From assembly GCF_040239565.1 (NCBI RefSeq), contig NZ_JBEHWS010000001.1:62001-126000 (forward strand): a DNA stretch of 64,000 nucleotides, given 5' to 3'. Below the pieces are notes generated by a model that was not told where the DNA came from, made no database searches, and saw nothing but the letters and a program-made list of their open reading frames with translations. The position numbers and the translations under genes were made by a program. The DNA comes from Fulvimarina sp040239565. GTDB lineage: Bacteria; Pseudomonadota; Alphaproteobacteria; Rhizobiales; Rhizobiaceae. This document shows, piece after piece, positions 50,897 through 61,424 of the stretch (the first letter of the stretch is position 1; every line of letters begins with the position of its first letter).

Positions 50897-52642
50897 ATGC
50901 GGAAGTCGCCACGCATTGTCATGGCCATCGCGGCCTTCGCTGCCGTCTACGGCGCCATCGTTGTACGCCTCGCCGAATTCGCGAACGATAAGCCGACGCC
51001 GGCGGTGCTTGCGCTTTCATCACCATCGGCCGCGCGTCCGGATATCGTCGACCGCAACGGGACGACGATGGCGACCGATCTGCCGGCAAGCTCGATCTTC
51101 GCCGAGCCGCGGCGCATCGTCGATGTCGACGAGGCTGTCGAGAAGCTGACGGCGGCTTTGGGCGATCTCGATCCGGTGGCGATGCACCGGCTGCTTTCTT
51201 CCAAATCGGGCTTTGCGTGGATCAAGCGGCGCGTAACGCCGGCCGAGCGGCAGGCGGTGTTCGCGCAGGGCATTCCCGGCATCGGCTTTCGCACAGAGAC
51301 CCAGCGGCTCTATCCGAACGGGCCGAGTGGCGCCCATCTCCTCGGAACGGTCGACGTCGACAATCGCGGGACGGCGGGGATCGAGCGCTGGATCGACCGT
51401 GAGGGGCATGCGAGCCTGCGAGACGCAGGCCTCGACTTCACGCGCGAGGATCTCGAGCCGGTGGCCCTCAGCATCGACAACCGGGTCCAGCACGCGGTGC
51501 GCGACGAACTCGTCGAGGCGATCGAGAAATTCGACGCGGTCGCGGGCTCCGGCCTCGTGCTCGACGTGAGATCCGGCGAGGTGATCGCTCTCGTCTCGCT
51601 GCCCGATTTCGATCCGAACCAGCCGTCCGATGCCCTCAAGCCCGACCGGATCAACCGGATGAATGTCGGCACCTACGAGATGGGCTCGACCTTCAAGGCG
51701 CTGAACACGGCGATGGCTTTGGATTCCGGCCGTTTCGACATTCGCTCGGTGCTCGATGCCTCGAAGCCGCTGCAGTTCGGGCGCTTCCGTATCAATGACT
51801 ATCGCGGCGAGAAGCGGCCGCTCACAGTGCCGGAAGCCTTCATACACTCCTCCAACATCGCGATGGCGAAGATGGCGATGGAGATCGGCGTCGACGGACA
51901 GCGCGATTTCCTCAAGCGTTTCGGCCTGCTCGACCGGTTGACGACCGAGCTTCCGGAGACGGCATCCCCGATCCTGCCGAGAGACTGGCGGCTCTTGAAC
52001 ACGGCGACGATCTCCTTCGGCCACGGGCTTGCGGTGACGCCGCTTCAGGCGAGCATGGCGATCGCCGCGCTGGTGAACGGGGGAACGCTGATCCGCCCGA
52101 CCTTCATCAAGGACGCGCCGCTCGATGGTCGCATCCTTCAGACGGGACTCGTCAGCGACCGGACGGGCGAGGCGCTGCGCTATCTGATGCGCCTCAATGC
52201 CGAGATCGGCTCTGCGAAGAAGGCAAATGTCGAAGGCTTCCATATCGGCGGCAAGACCGGAACCGCAGAGAAGGTGGTGAACGGCCGCTACGCCAAGGAC
52301 AAGGTGCTCACCTCCTTCATGGGCGTCGTGCCGGCGGACGAGCCGCGCTACCTGATCCTCGTGATGCTCGACGAGCCGAAGGGCTCCAGTGAGACATACG
52401 GCTTCCGCACCTCCGGCTGGAACGCGGTGCCGGTCGCGGGCAAGCTGATCGAGCGCGTGGTGCCGATGCTGGGGATCGCGCCGGACTGGGAGCGGCGCCC
52501 GGCGTTTCCGCAGATGATCGCGGCGCACGCCTTCGGTTCGGAACGCTTTGGCCCGGGCCGGCAGGACTTGATGCTGCCCGTCGTCGAAGAGAGCTGGAGC
52601 GGGCCGCGGGCGGTCGAACGGCCTGAAGATGTTTCACCGTGA
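50897..52642 (+). CDS. Class B penicillin-binding protein, FtsI-like
   Basis: A 581-residue monofunctional transpeptidase. The N-terminal anchor is at about residues 9-28 (MAIAAFAAVYGAIVVRLAEF), followed by the dimerisation region (RPDIVDRNGTTMATDLPASSI). Catalytic motifs are Ser264-Thr-Phe-Lys267 (SxxK), Ser318-Ser-Asn320 (SxN) and Lys453-Thr-Gly (KTG). Overall it resembles FtsI/PBP3 of alphaproteobacteria, but no mraZ-mraW-ftsL-murE cluster surrounds it, so it is either a displaced ftsI or a paralogue. The AGAGGAG site supports ATG 50897. The adjacent AmpR-like gene and CtrA box suggest dual cell-cycle and envelope-stress control. Confidence 0.88.
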   Translation: MRKSPRIVMAIAAFAAVYGAIVVRLAEFANDKPTPAVLALSSPSAARPDIVDRNGTTMATDLPASSIFAEPRRIVDVDEAVEKLTAALGDLDPVAMHRLLSSKSGFAWIKRRVTPAERQAVFAQGIPGIGFRTETQRLYPNGPSGAHLLGTVDVDNRGTAGIERWIDREGHASLRDAGLDFTREDLEPVALSIDNRVQHAVRDELVEAIEKFDAVAGSGLVLDVRSGEVIALVSLPDFDPNQPSDALKPDRINRMNVGTYEMGSTFKALNTAMALDSGRFDIRSVLDASKPLQFGRFRINDYRGEKRPLTVPEAFIHSSNIAMAKMAMEIGVDGQRDFLKRFGLLDRLTTELPETASPILPRDWRLLNTATISFGHGLAVTPLQASMAIAALVNGGTLIRPTFIKDAPLDGRILQTGLVSDRTGEALRYLMRLNAEIGSAKKANVEGFHIGGKTGTAEKVVNGRYAKDKVLTSFMGVVPADEPRYLILVMLDEPKGSSETYGFRTSGWNAVPVAGKLIERVVPMLGIAPDWERRPAFPQMIAAHAFGSERFGPGRQDLMLPVVEESWSGPRAVERPEDVSP

Positions 52643-52701
52643 TGAAAACGGGATTTCTGCTCCGGATCGACCTTTCGCGATCTGCCTTTCAACCCCCAAC
52701 G

Positions 52702-52728
52702 AAAAAGGGCGGCCCCGAAGGACCGCCC
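52702..52728 (-). terminator. Intrinsic terminator of groESL
   Basis: Read leftward, GGGCGGTCC, a TTCG tetraloop and GGGCCGCCC form a 9-bp stem (52728-52707) followed by TTTTT (52706-52702), 38 bases after the groEL stop. Confidence 0.92.
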
Positions 52729-52766
52729 CATGTGGATCAGGTGCTGTGTGCGCCTGAGCGTCGGAC

Positions 52767-54422
<1,656 letters not shown>

Positions 54423-54507
54423 GTGGGTTTCTCCTCAGCGTGCCGTCAAAGGCCACGCTTTGTTGAATGAAATTGGGAAGAGTTCGAAAGGCTGATCAGC
54501 CGGCTAT

Positions 54508-54804
54508 TCAGCCGACGATGCCCATGATGTCGGACTCTTTCATGATGAGCAGGTCTTCACCGTTCAGCTTGACCTCGGTGCCCGACCACTTGCCGAAAAG
54601 GACGCGGTCGCCCTGCTTGACGTCGAGGGCAATGACCTTGCCGCTGTCGTCACGTGCGCCGGAGCCGACGGCGACGATCTCGCCTTCCTGCGGCTTTTCC
54701 TTCGCGGTGTCCGGGATGATGATCCCGCCAGCGGTCTTCGCTTCGGACTCGACGCGGCGGACGAGCACGCGGTCGTGAAGCGGACGGAAGTTCGCATCTG
54801 CCAT
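54508..54804 (-). CDS. groES: Co-chaperonin GroES
   Basis: A 98-residue 10-kDa cap of the GroEL cavity. FRPLHDRVLVRRVESEAKTAGGIIIPDTAKEKPQEG contains the mobile loop, and the end is LLIMKESDIMGIVG. ATG 54804 gives the normal length; an in-frame extension upstream (to 54885) crosses the CIRCE element and is rejected. AAGG stands upstream. It is controlled by an RpoH-type promoter and CIRCE. Confidence 0.97.
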   Translation of the reverse strand: MADANFRPLHDRVLVRRVESEAKTAGGIIIPDTAKEKPQEGEIVAVGSGARDDSGKVIALDVKQGDRVLFGKWSGTEVKLNGEDLLIMKESDIMGIVG

Positions 54805-54874
54805 GTTCTTTGAACCCTTGTTGTGCGACATGCCGGACCCTTTTTTAAGGTTTAGGCATCCGGCTCGAAAACTT

Positions 54875-54901
54875 TTAGCACTCATCGGTGACGAGTGCTA
54901 A
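54875..54901 (-). promoter_or_regulatory. CIRCE element (HrcA operator)
   Basis: TTAGCACTC-N9-GAGTGCTAA is a perfect CIRCE inverted repeat, located between the promoter and groES so that bound HrcA would block early transcription. Confidence 0.97.
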
Positions 54902-54907
54902 CGGCAG

Positions 54908-54940
54908 CGGAGATAGGAGAGGAAGCGCGTCCGCGTCAAG
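54908..54940 (-). promoter_or_regulatory. RpoH (sigma-32) type promoter of groESL
   Basis: On the minus strand CTTGAC (54940-54935) precedes CCTATCTCCG (54917-54908), which matches the alphaproteobacterial sigma-32 -10 pattern CYTATNTNNG. The CIRCE element begins just downstream, giving combined RpoH activation and HrcA repression. Confidence 0.75.
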
Positions 54941-55073
54941 CGGGGACATGCAAAAAATGTCGCAGCGCGCGCCGGATGTGGAGACGGTTCGCGAGAACCA
55001 CAAGAGGCAATCTTGACCCGGCTCTCCATATGCCCCTAACGCCAAGGGGCGACACGCGATTGAAGGAACTGCA

Positions 55074-55934
55074 ATGGCCGAGACGACCGCCGAAGAGAGC
55101 CGAAGGATCGAGACGTTGAAGGACGTTACCGACGGATATGGCGCCATCATCTGCGACGTCTGGGGGGTCGTCCATAACGGGGTTTCGAAATTCGCCGCCG
55201 CCGAGGAGGCTTTGCTGTCGGCTCGGCACAACGGGCTGAAGGTCGTGCTTCTCACCAATTCGCCGCGTCCCCATGACGGCGTGGTCGCGCAGCTCGAGGG
55301 CATGGGCTTCGACGGCAATGCCTACGACGACATCGTGACCTCCGGCGATGCGACGCGCGAACTGATCGCCAAGGGCGAGGGGCCGATCTATCACATCGGG
55401 CCGGAGCGCGATCTCGATCTCTTCAAGGGGCTCGAGGCCGAACGGGTGCCGATGGAGGAGGCGACCCGCGTCGTTGCCAGCGGTCTCTTCGACGACGAGA
55501 GCGAAACGCCGGACGATTACCGCAAGCTGCTGAAGGATCTGCGCGACCGCGAACTGCCGATGATCTGCGCCAATCCCGATGTCGTCGTCCAGCGCGGCGA
55601 CAAGCTGATCTACTGCGCCGGGGCAATCGCGCGCGAATATGCAGCGCTCGGCGGCTCGGTCGCCTTTGCCGGCAAACCGCACACGCCGATCTATGAACTC
55701 GCCGCCGAGCGGATCGGCTTCGGTGACGACGAGCGTTACAGGATTCTGGCGATCGGCGACGGCATGCCGACCGATATCCGCGGGGCGCATTCGTTTGGGC
55801 TCGATGTTCTGTTCATCACGCGTGGTATCCATGGCGATGAACTGGATTCGATCGATCCCAGCGCCGAGAGCGTGACGCGGCTTCTCGACAAGAACGGCCT
55901 TCGGGCCCGCTATTACATGCCGGCCCTGAGGTGA
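55074..55934 (+). CDS. HAD superfamily class IIA hydrolase (TIGR01459 type)
   Basis: A 286-residue HAD phosphatase-like protein. Motif I is ICDVWGVVHNG with nucleophile Asp28; the second acid of the usual DxD is Trp30, which is typical of this subgroup. Motif II is VVLLTNSPRP, motif III lies in the AFAGKPHTPIYELA lysine region, and motif IV is ILAIGDGMPTDIRGAHSFGLD. The class IIA cap sits between motifs II and III. The substrate is unknown. It is the first gene of a rightward coupled operon; its stop overlaps the ribF start (GTGA). Confidence 0.9.
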   Translation: MAETTAEESRRIETLKDVTDGYGAIICDVWGVVHNGVSKFAAAEEALLSARHNGLKVVLLTNSPRPHDGVVAQLEGMGFDGNAYDDIVTSGDATRELIAKGEGPIYHIGPERDLDLFKGLEAERVPMEEATRVVASGLFDDESETPDDYRKLLKDLRDRELPMICANPDVVVQRGDKLIYCAGAIAREYAALGGSVAFAGKPHTPIYELAAERIGFGDDERYRILAIGDGMPTDIRGAHSFGLDVLFITRGIHGDELDSIDPSAESVTRLLDKNGLRARYYMPALR

Positions 55935-56923
55935 TCTTGGCCGAGCCTTCCAAAGCGATCCGGCGGCTCGGCACCGTCGAGCATTGCCCGGACGACATCA
56001 AGGGCGGTGTCGTCGCGATCGGCAATTTCGACGGCGTGCATCGGGGTCACCAGGCTGTTCTGGAGAAGGCGGCGGAGATCGGGGCGGCCGAGAACCGGCC
56101 GCTTCTGTGCCTCACCTTCGAGCCCCATCCGCGCACGGTCTTCGTGCCGGACAGGCCCGTCGCGCGGATCACGCCGGCGCCGATGAAGGCGCGCATTCTG
56201 GGCCTTCTCGGCTTCGATGTGGTGATCGAGCAGCCCTTCACGAGGGATTTTGCCGGCATCGCACCGGAGGCGTTCGAGCAGGACGTGCTCGTCGAGGCGC
56301 TGGGCGCGGCCCATGTGGTCGCGGGTTTCGACTTCCATTACGGCGCGAAGCGCTCTGGAACGCCGGAAGGCCTCGGCAAAGCGGGGCTCGCCCTCGGCTT
56401 CGGCGCGACCCTCGTACCGGCGTTTGAGGACGAGGGTGGTGAGAGCGTTTCGTCGAGCCGTATCCGTGCGGCTTTGGGCGAGGGAAGGGTGGAGGAAGCG
56501 GCCGGCCTCCTCGGCTATCGCTTCACGATCCGGGGCGAAATCGTCCACGGCAAGAAGCTCGGCCGCACGCTTGGCTATCCGACGGCGAACCTCGTGCTTC
56601 AGGACGAACTGCTCGCCCACGGTATCTATGCGGTGCGCTTCCGCCGCGCCGATGGAACGCTTCTCGATGGGGTCGCGAGCTATGGCCGGCGCCCGACCTT
56701 CGACGACGGGGCGGCCCTCTTCGAGACCTTCGTCTTCGACTTTTCCGGCGATCTTTACGGTGAGACGGTCGAGGTATCGCTGGTCTCGCGCCTGCGTGGC
56801 GAGGAGAAGTTCGACAGCGCCGAGGCGCTGGTCGAGCAGATGAACCGGGATGCCGACGAGGCGCGGGCGGTACTGGCGGAAATCGCGCCGCTCTCGCCGC
56901 TCGATCGGGCGATTTCCTTTTGA
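55931..56923 (+). CDS. ribF: Bifunctional riboflavin kinase / FAD synthetase
   Basis: A 330-residue enzyme converting riboflavin to FMN and then FAD. The N-terminal adenylyltransferase domain shows VAIGNFDGVHRGHQAVL and the ISSSRIR-type signature as ESVSSSRIRAAL. The C-terminal kinase domain has GKKLGRTLGYPTANL. It starts at GTG 55931, overlapping the HAD stop by 4 bases, and ends overlapping the next start (TTGA). Confidence 0.95.
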   Translation: MILAEPSKAIRRLGTVEHCPDDIKGGVVAIGNFDGVHRGHQAVLEKAAEIGAAENRPLLCLTFEPHPRTVFVPDRPVARITPAPMKARILGLLGFDVVIEQPFTRDFAGIAPEAFEQDVLVEALGAAHVVAGFDFHYGAKRSGTPEGLGKAGLALGFGATLVPAFEDEGGESVSSSRIRAALGEGRVEEAAGLLGYRFTIRGEIVHGKKLGRTLGYPTANLVLQDELLAHGIYAVRFRRADGTLLDGVASYGRRPTFDDGAALFETFVFDFSGDLYGETVEVSLVSRLRGEEKFDSAEALVEQMNRDADEARAVLAEIAPLSPLDRAISF

Positions 56924-57633
56924 ACCACGGCGGTCCGGGCAATCCGGTCGCGCTGATCACCGGGGCGACCTCCGGTCTGGGTCTCGCGCTGACGCGTCGG
57001 TGGGCTGGGCGCTACCGGCTGGTTCTGACAGGCCGGCGCGCGCTGTTTCCGGAGGCGCTGCCGGACGGCGCTTTCTATGTCGCGGCCGATCTTGCGGATG
57101 GTGAGGAGGCAACCGCCCGGTTGGAGACGGCACTTGAGGAAGCCGGGATCGACCGGCTCGATCTCGCCGTCCTGAATGCGGGGACCGGCCGCTACGGCGA
57201 CCCGTTCGAGGAGGATGCTGCCAGCATTCGCGAAACGCTCGCCGTGAATCTTGCCGCGCCCGTCTTTCTGTCGCGCCTTCTCTTTCCGCATCTCGAACGC
57301 ACCCACGGCCGGCTTGTCCTGATCGGCTCGGTCGCGCATCGCGGTTCCGGCAACCTCGCGGCCTACGCTGCCTCCAAGGGCGGACTCGATGCGTTTGCCC
57401 GCGCGCTGCGCGAGGAATGGCGCGGCCGGGTCGGCGTTTCGATGATCCATCCCGGCCCGATCGCGACGGCGATGCACGAAAAGGCCGGCTTCGATCCGAA
57501 GGGTATGCGGCGGATCTTTGCCTCGCCGGAGCGTATGGCTGCGATGGTCGAGCGCGCGATGACAAAGGAGCGGGCGGTTCTCGGACTGGGCCGCGTGCTT
57601 GCGCACAAGCTGACCCATGGAGCGCGGTTTTGA
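56920..57633 (+). CDS. Short-chain dehydrogenase/reductase 1
   Basis: A 237-residue classical SDR. The cofactor motif TGATSGLGLAL is at residues 14-24, VLNAGTGRYG is the NAG strand, the catalytic Ser is in LIGSVAHRG, and YAASKGG carries Tyr-x3-Lys. The start is an uncommon TTG (56920) that overlaps the ribF stop as TTGA; no in-frame ATG lies near, so it depends on coupling. The short glycine-rich loop and compact length leave the substrate unknown. Confidence 0.87.
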   Translation: MNHGGPGNPVALITGATSGLGLALTRRWAGRYRLVLTGRRALFPEALPDGAFYVAADLADGEEATARLETALEEAGIDRLDLAVLNAGTGRYGDPFEEDAASIRETLAVNLAAPVFLSRLLFPHLERTHGRLVLIGSVAHRGSGNLAAYAASKGGLDAFARALREEWRGRVGVSMIHPGPIATAMHEKAGFDPKGMRRIFASPERMAAMVERAMTKERAVLGLGRVLAHKLTHGARF

Positions 57634-58364
57634 AACGCGCGCTTGTGACCGGGGCGGCGGCTGGGCTCGGGCGGGCGATGGCCGAACAGCTTGCCGGCGA
57701 GGGCTGGGAGGTCACCGGCCTCGACCGGGACAAGGGTGCACATGTCGCGATCCGTGCCGATCTCGCCGACCCACAGGAGCTGGATCGCGCGTTGGGCGAA
57801 GCGATTGCTGCCGGTCCCTATGACCTCGTCGTTCTCAATGCCGGCGTCTCGGCGACGGGGCGGTTCGAGGCGATCCCGCAAGACGTTCATGGGCGGGTGC
57901 TCGCGGTGAATGCGGAAGCGTCGATCGTCTTTGCCAACGGTCTCGTCAGAACGGGTGCTTTGAAGCCGGGTGCGGGCCTCGTCTTCGTGTCCTCGCTCTC
58001 TCACTTCGTGGGCTACCCGGGCGCAGCGAGTTATGCCGCCTCGAAATCGGCCGTCGCGGTCTATGCGAAGAGTATTCGCAAGCCGATGAAGACGCGCGGC
58101 TATTCGGTGACGCTCGCCTGTCCCGGTCCGATGCAAACGGGACAGGCCGAACGCCATGCACCGCCGGCTGCGCGGGCAGACAAGCGGATGACGGCGGAGG
58201 CCGCTGCGAAAGCGATCGTGAAGGCCGCTCTCGCCGGGCGCTTTCTTGTTGTCCCGGGCGTGCCCAACCGCGTCTCATCACTCTTCGGTCGCCTCGCGCC
58301 GCGCCTTGCGACCCGCACGATGCGCAAGCTGATCTATGCCAAGCTCGATCGCGACGTCTGGTAA
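57630..58364 (+). CDS. Short-chain dehydrogenase/reductase 2
   Basis: A 244-residue SDR. TGAAAGLGRAMAEQLAGEG is the nucleotide-binding turn, VLNAGVSATG the NAG strand, FVSSLSHFVG holds the catalytic Ser, and SYAASKSAV the Tyr-x3-Lys. The basic C-terminal tail (RVSSLFGRLAPRLATRTMRKLIYAK) resembles SDRs that sit at membranes. It starts at TTG 57630, overlapping the previous stop (TTGA). It differs enough from SDR 1 that a recent duplication is not obvious. The operon probably ends here. Confidence 0.87.
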   Translation: MKRALVTGAAAGLGRAMAEQLAGEGWEVTGLDRDKGAHVAIRADLADPQELDRALGEAIAAGPYDLVVLNAGVSATGRFEAIPQDVHGRVLAVNAEASIVFANGLVRTGALKPGAGLVFVSSLSHFVGYPGAASYAASKSAVAVYAKSIRKPMKTRGYSVTLACPGPMQTGQAERHAPPAARADKRMTAEAAAKAIVKAALAGRFLVVPGVPNRVSSLFGRLAPRLATRTMRKLIYAKLDRDVW

Positions 58365-58565
58365 GACAGGCTGTTTCCACGACAGGCATAATCGCGGCTG
58401 GCTTTCTGGCACATACGGTTCACTTGAGCGTTTTCGCATTCCAGTCTCGCCGGAAGCCTTGGCTTCACGTTATCAAGCCTAACTGAAAAGGTAGGTCTGC
58501 AAGAAGTCGGGACGGGAAGCTTCAAGACGTCGTCCCGCTCGCGAGAAGAACGAAAGTGCTGTCCG

Positions 58566-60098
58566 ATGCTCGAAATTGTCGAACAACTCGAAGAAAAGCG
58601 CACTGAGGCGCGTCTGGGCGGAGGGCAGGCGCGCATCGACAAGCAGCATGAGAAGGGCAAGCTGACGGCCCGCGAGCGGCTGGATGTCCTGCTCGATCCC
58701 GGCTCGTTCGAGGAATACGACACCTTCAAGCTCCACCGCGCCACCGATTTCGGCATGGGAAGCCAACAATATCCGGGTGATGGCGTCGTCACCGGCTGGG
58801 GCACGATCAACGGCCGGCCCACTTACGTCTTCTCCCAGGACTTCACGGTCTTCGGCGGATCGCTTTCGGAGACCCATGCCGAGAAGATCTGCAAGGTGAT
58901 GGACCTTGCTGTCCAGAACGGCATCCCGCTGATCGGCCTCAACGATTCCGGCGGCGCGCGTATTCAGGAGGGCGTCGCCTCGCTGGGCGGCTATGCCGAG
59001 GTGTTCTGGCGGAACGTTCAGGCCTCGGGCGTCGTGCCGCAGATTTCCGTCATCATGGGTCCCTGCGCGGGTGGCGCGGTCTATTCGCCGGCAATGACCG
59101 ACTTCACCTACATGGTCCGCGACACCTCATACATGTTCGTGACCGGGCCGGACGTCGTGAAGACCGTCACCGGAGAGGTGGTGACGGCCGAGGAGCTCGG
59201 CGGCGCGACCACCCATACCAAGAAGAGCTCCGTCGCCGATGCCGCCTTCGACAACGATGTCGAAGCGCTCATGGAGGTGCGCCGGCTCTTCGACTTCCTG
59301 CCGTCCTCATCGCGCGAGACCGCGCCGACGCTCGACGTTCACGATGATCCGAACCGGCTGGAAAATTCCCTCGATACCCTCGTGCCGGACAATGCGAACA
59401 CGCCCTACGACATGCGCGAGGTGATCGAGAAGATCGCCGACGAAGGCGACTTTCTCGAAATCCAGAAGGATTTCGCTGGCAATATTCTGGTCGGCTTCAT
59501 CCGCATGAACGGCCAGTCCGTCGGTGTCATCGCCAATCAGCCCATGGTGCTCGCCGGCTGCCTCGACATCGACTCATCTCGCAAGGCCGCCCGCTTCGTG
59601 CGCTTCTGCGATGCCTTCAACATCCCCATCCTCACGCTGGTCGACGTGCCGGGCTTCCTGCCGGGCGTCAGCCAGGAATATGGCGGCATCATCAAGCACG
59701 GTGCGAAGCTGCTCTTCGCCTATGCCCAGGCGACGGTGCCGAAGGTCACCGTCATCACCCGCAAGGCCTATGGCGGGGCCTACGACGTGATGGCGTCGAA
59801 GCACATCCGCGCCGACGTGAACTATGCCTGGCCCTCGGCACAGATTGCCGTGATGGGTGCCAAAGGCGCATCCGAGATCATCCACCGCAAGGATGCCGGC
59901 GATGCGGACAAGCTCGCGGCTCATACGAAGGAATACGAAGACCGCTTCGCCAATCCCTTCATCGCAGCCCAGCGCGGCTTCATCGACGAGGTGATCATGC
60001 CGCATTCGACGCGGCGGCGGGTGCTGCGGGCGCTGGAAATTCTCAAGACGAAGGACGTGCCGGAGCCGATGCGCAAGCACGACAATATTCCGCTGTGA
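58566..60098 (+). CDS. pccB: Propionyl-CoA carboxylase beta subunit
   Basis: A 510-residue carboxyltransferase that moves CO2 from biotin to propionyl-CoA to give (S)-methylmalonyl-CoA. Family runs are LTARERLDVLLDPGSFEE, GLNDSGGARIQEGVASLGGYAE, MGPCAGGAVYSPAMTDF and TVITRKAYGGAYDVM. The partner alpha subunit starts at 62057, separated by yghU and kptA. The 201 bases upstream (58365-58565) show no gene. Confidence 0.95.
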   Translation: MLEIVEQLEEKRTEARLGGGQARIDKQHEKGKLTARERLDVLLDPGSFEEYDTFKLHRATDFGMGSQQYPGDGVVTGWGTINGRPTYVFSQDFTVFGGSLSETHAEKICKVMDLAVQNGIPLIGLNDSGGARIQEGVASLGGYAEVFWRNVQASGVVPQISVIMGPCAGGAVYSPAMTDFTYMVRDTSYMFVTGPDVVKTVTGEVVTAEELGGATTHTKKSSVADAAFDNDVEALMEVRRLFDFLPSSSRETAPTLDVHDDPNRLENSLDTLVPDNANTPYDMREVIEKIADEGDFLEIQKDFAGNILVGFIRMNGQSVGVIANQPMVLAGCLDIDSSRKAARFVRFCDAFNIPILTLVDVPGFLPGVSQEYGGIIKHGAKLLFAYAQATVPKVTVITRKAYGGAYDVMASKHIRADVNYAWPSAQIAVMGAKGASEIIHRKDAGDADKLAAHTKEYEDRFANPFIAAQRGFIDEVIMPHSTRRRVLRALEILKTKDVPEPMRKHDNIPL

Positions 60099-60227
60099 GG
60101 CGAAAGCGCGTTCACGTTTCGACCGACGGTCCGTCACGGCTCGCCGTCGGCCCGAGCCTCGATATTTAGCCTCCTGCGATGCGCCGCATCGCCTCATGAA
60201 TTCGAACGAAGACAGGTCCCAATCGAT

Positions 60228-61145
60228 ATGGCCGACGAAACCAAGTTTCCACCCGAAAAGAACCTTCCCGCAGGCTATGTGCCGGCAAAGGTCTGGAACC
60301 CGGACGTCGAATCCGGCGGCACCTTCGCCTCGATCAACCGGCCGACCGCCGGTGCGCGGGATGAAAAGGAGCTACCGGTCGGCAAGCACCCGTTGCAGCT
60401 CTATTCCATGGGCACGCCCAACGGCGTCAAGGTGACGATGATGCTGGAGGAGCTTCTCGCCGCCGGGCATGCGGACGCAGAATACGACGCCTGGCTGATC
60501 CGCATCCACAAGGGCGACCAGTTCGGTTCCGGCTTCGTGTCGATCAATCCGAATTCCAAGATCCCGGCGATGATGGATCACAAGCCGAAAGGCGGCGACG
60601 ACCCGGTGCGCCTCTTCGAATCCGGCTCGATCCTTCTCTACCTCGCCGAAAAGTTCGGCGCCTTCCTTCCGAGCGACCTACGCGGACGTACCGAAACGCT
60701 CAACTGGCTGTTCTGGCAGATGGGCGCGGGCCCGTTCCTCGGCGGCGGCTTCGGCCATTTCTACGCCTATGCGCCGATGAAGATCGAATATGCCATCGAC
60801 CGCTTCGCGATGGAGGTGAAGCGCCAGCTCGATCTTCTCGACAAGCAGTTGAAGGAGAACGAATATATCGCGGGCAGCGACTACACGATCGCGGACATGG
60901 CGATCTGGCCTTGGTACGGACGCCTTGCGGCCCACGGTGCCTATGACGATGCCGGCACCTTCCTCGCCGTCGACGAATACGAGCATCTTCAGCGCTGGCG
61001 GAAGCAGATCGGCGCGCGCGAGGCCGCCAAGCGCGGCTCGATGGTCAATTCCACGACCGGCGATCCCTCGACCCAGCTCCACGAGCGCCACGACGCCTCG
61101 GACTTCGAGACGAAGACGCAGGACAAGATCGGGGACGGCGAATAG
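60228..61145 (+). CDS. yghU: Glutathione-dependent disulfide-bond oxidoreductase YghU
   Basis: A 305-residue GST-fold protein of the YghU/Ure2p-like nu class. The long N-terminal extension (KVWNPDVESGGTFASINRPTAGA) is typical, followed by LQLYSMGTPNGVKVTMMLEEL, where Thr-Pro-Asn replaces the catalytic Ser/Cys, SINPNSKIPAM, and LFESGSILLYLAEKFG. The C-terminal domain has MGAGPFLGGGFGHFYAYAP and DYTIADMAIWPW. Members reduce disulfides using two bound glutathiones. It lies 129 bases after pccB on the same strand; a hairpin follows. Confidence 0.92.
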   Translation: MADETKFPPEKNLPAGYVPAKVWNPDVESGGTFASINRPTAGARDEKELPVGKHPLQLYSMGTPNGVKVTMMLEELLAAGHADAEYDAWLIRIHKGDQFGSGFVSINPNSKIPAMMDHKPKGGDDPVRLFESGSILLYLAEKFGAFLPSDLRGRTETLNWLFWQMGAGPFLGGGFGHFYAYAPMKIEYAIDRFAMEVKRQLDLLDKQLKENEYIAGSDYTIADMAIWPWYGRLAAHGAYDDAGTFLAVDEYEHLQRWRKQIGAREAAKRGSMVNSTTGDPSTQLHERHDASDFETKTQDKIGDGE

Positions 61146-61173
61146 TGGCTGACTGCCCCGAGATGACTGGCTA

Positions 61174-61201
61174 CCCCGGCAGTCCTTCGGGATTGCCGGG
61201 G
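61174..61201 (+). terminator. 12-bp hairpin with TTCG loop after yghU
   Basis: CCCCGGCAGTCC and GGATTGCCGGGG pair over 12 positions (one G-T) around TTCG, 28 bases after the yghU stop. No T-run follows, so it may act with Rho or stabilise the 3' end. Confidence 0.6.
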
Positions 61202-61262
61202 AGCGGCTTACAGTTCGCGCTTTGTCGCGCCAATCCGAACGGCACGACGACGGTGATCGAGC

Positions 61263-61424
61263 GGCAATCTCGATGCGGGTCGCCTCTTCTGGCTCTTCAA
61301 CCGAGAGATTGTGCCCGTCGAGCATCCATTCGACCCGCAATAATACGAAGCCCTGCTGCGCATCGACGAAACCATCGCCCGTAAGACGAACCCCGAGGTT
61401 TTTCAGGAGGTGCTGGAAGTATAA
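61263..61424 (+). pseudogene. Remnant of an unidentified gene, stop-interrupted
   Basis: One frame reads GNLDAGRLFWLFNREIVP, then VEHPFDPQ, an in-frame TAA at 61341, then YEALLRIDETIARKTNPE and VFQEVLEV, with a final TAA at 61422. Both halves look like coherent protein, with an acidic amphipathic end and no low-complexity shadow character, but no start or ribosome-binding site precedes them; upstream in-frame stops close the frame. I read it as the 3' end of a decayed gene. I do not recognise the family. Confidence 0.5.
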
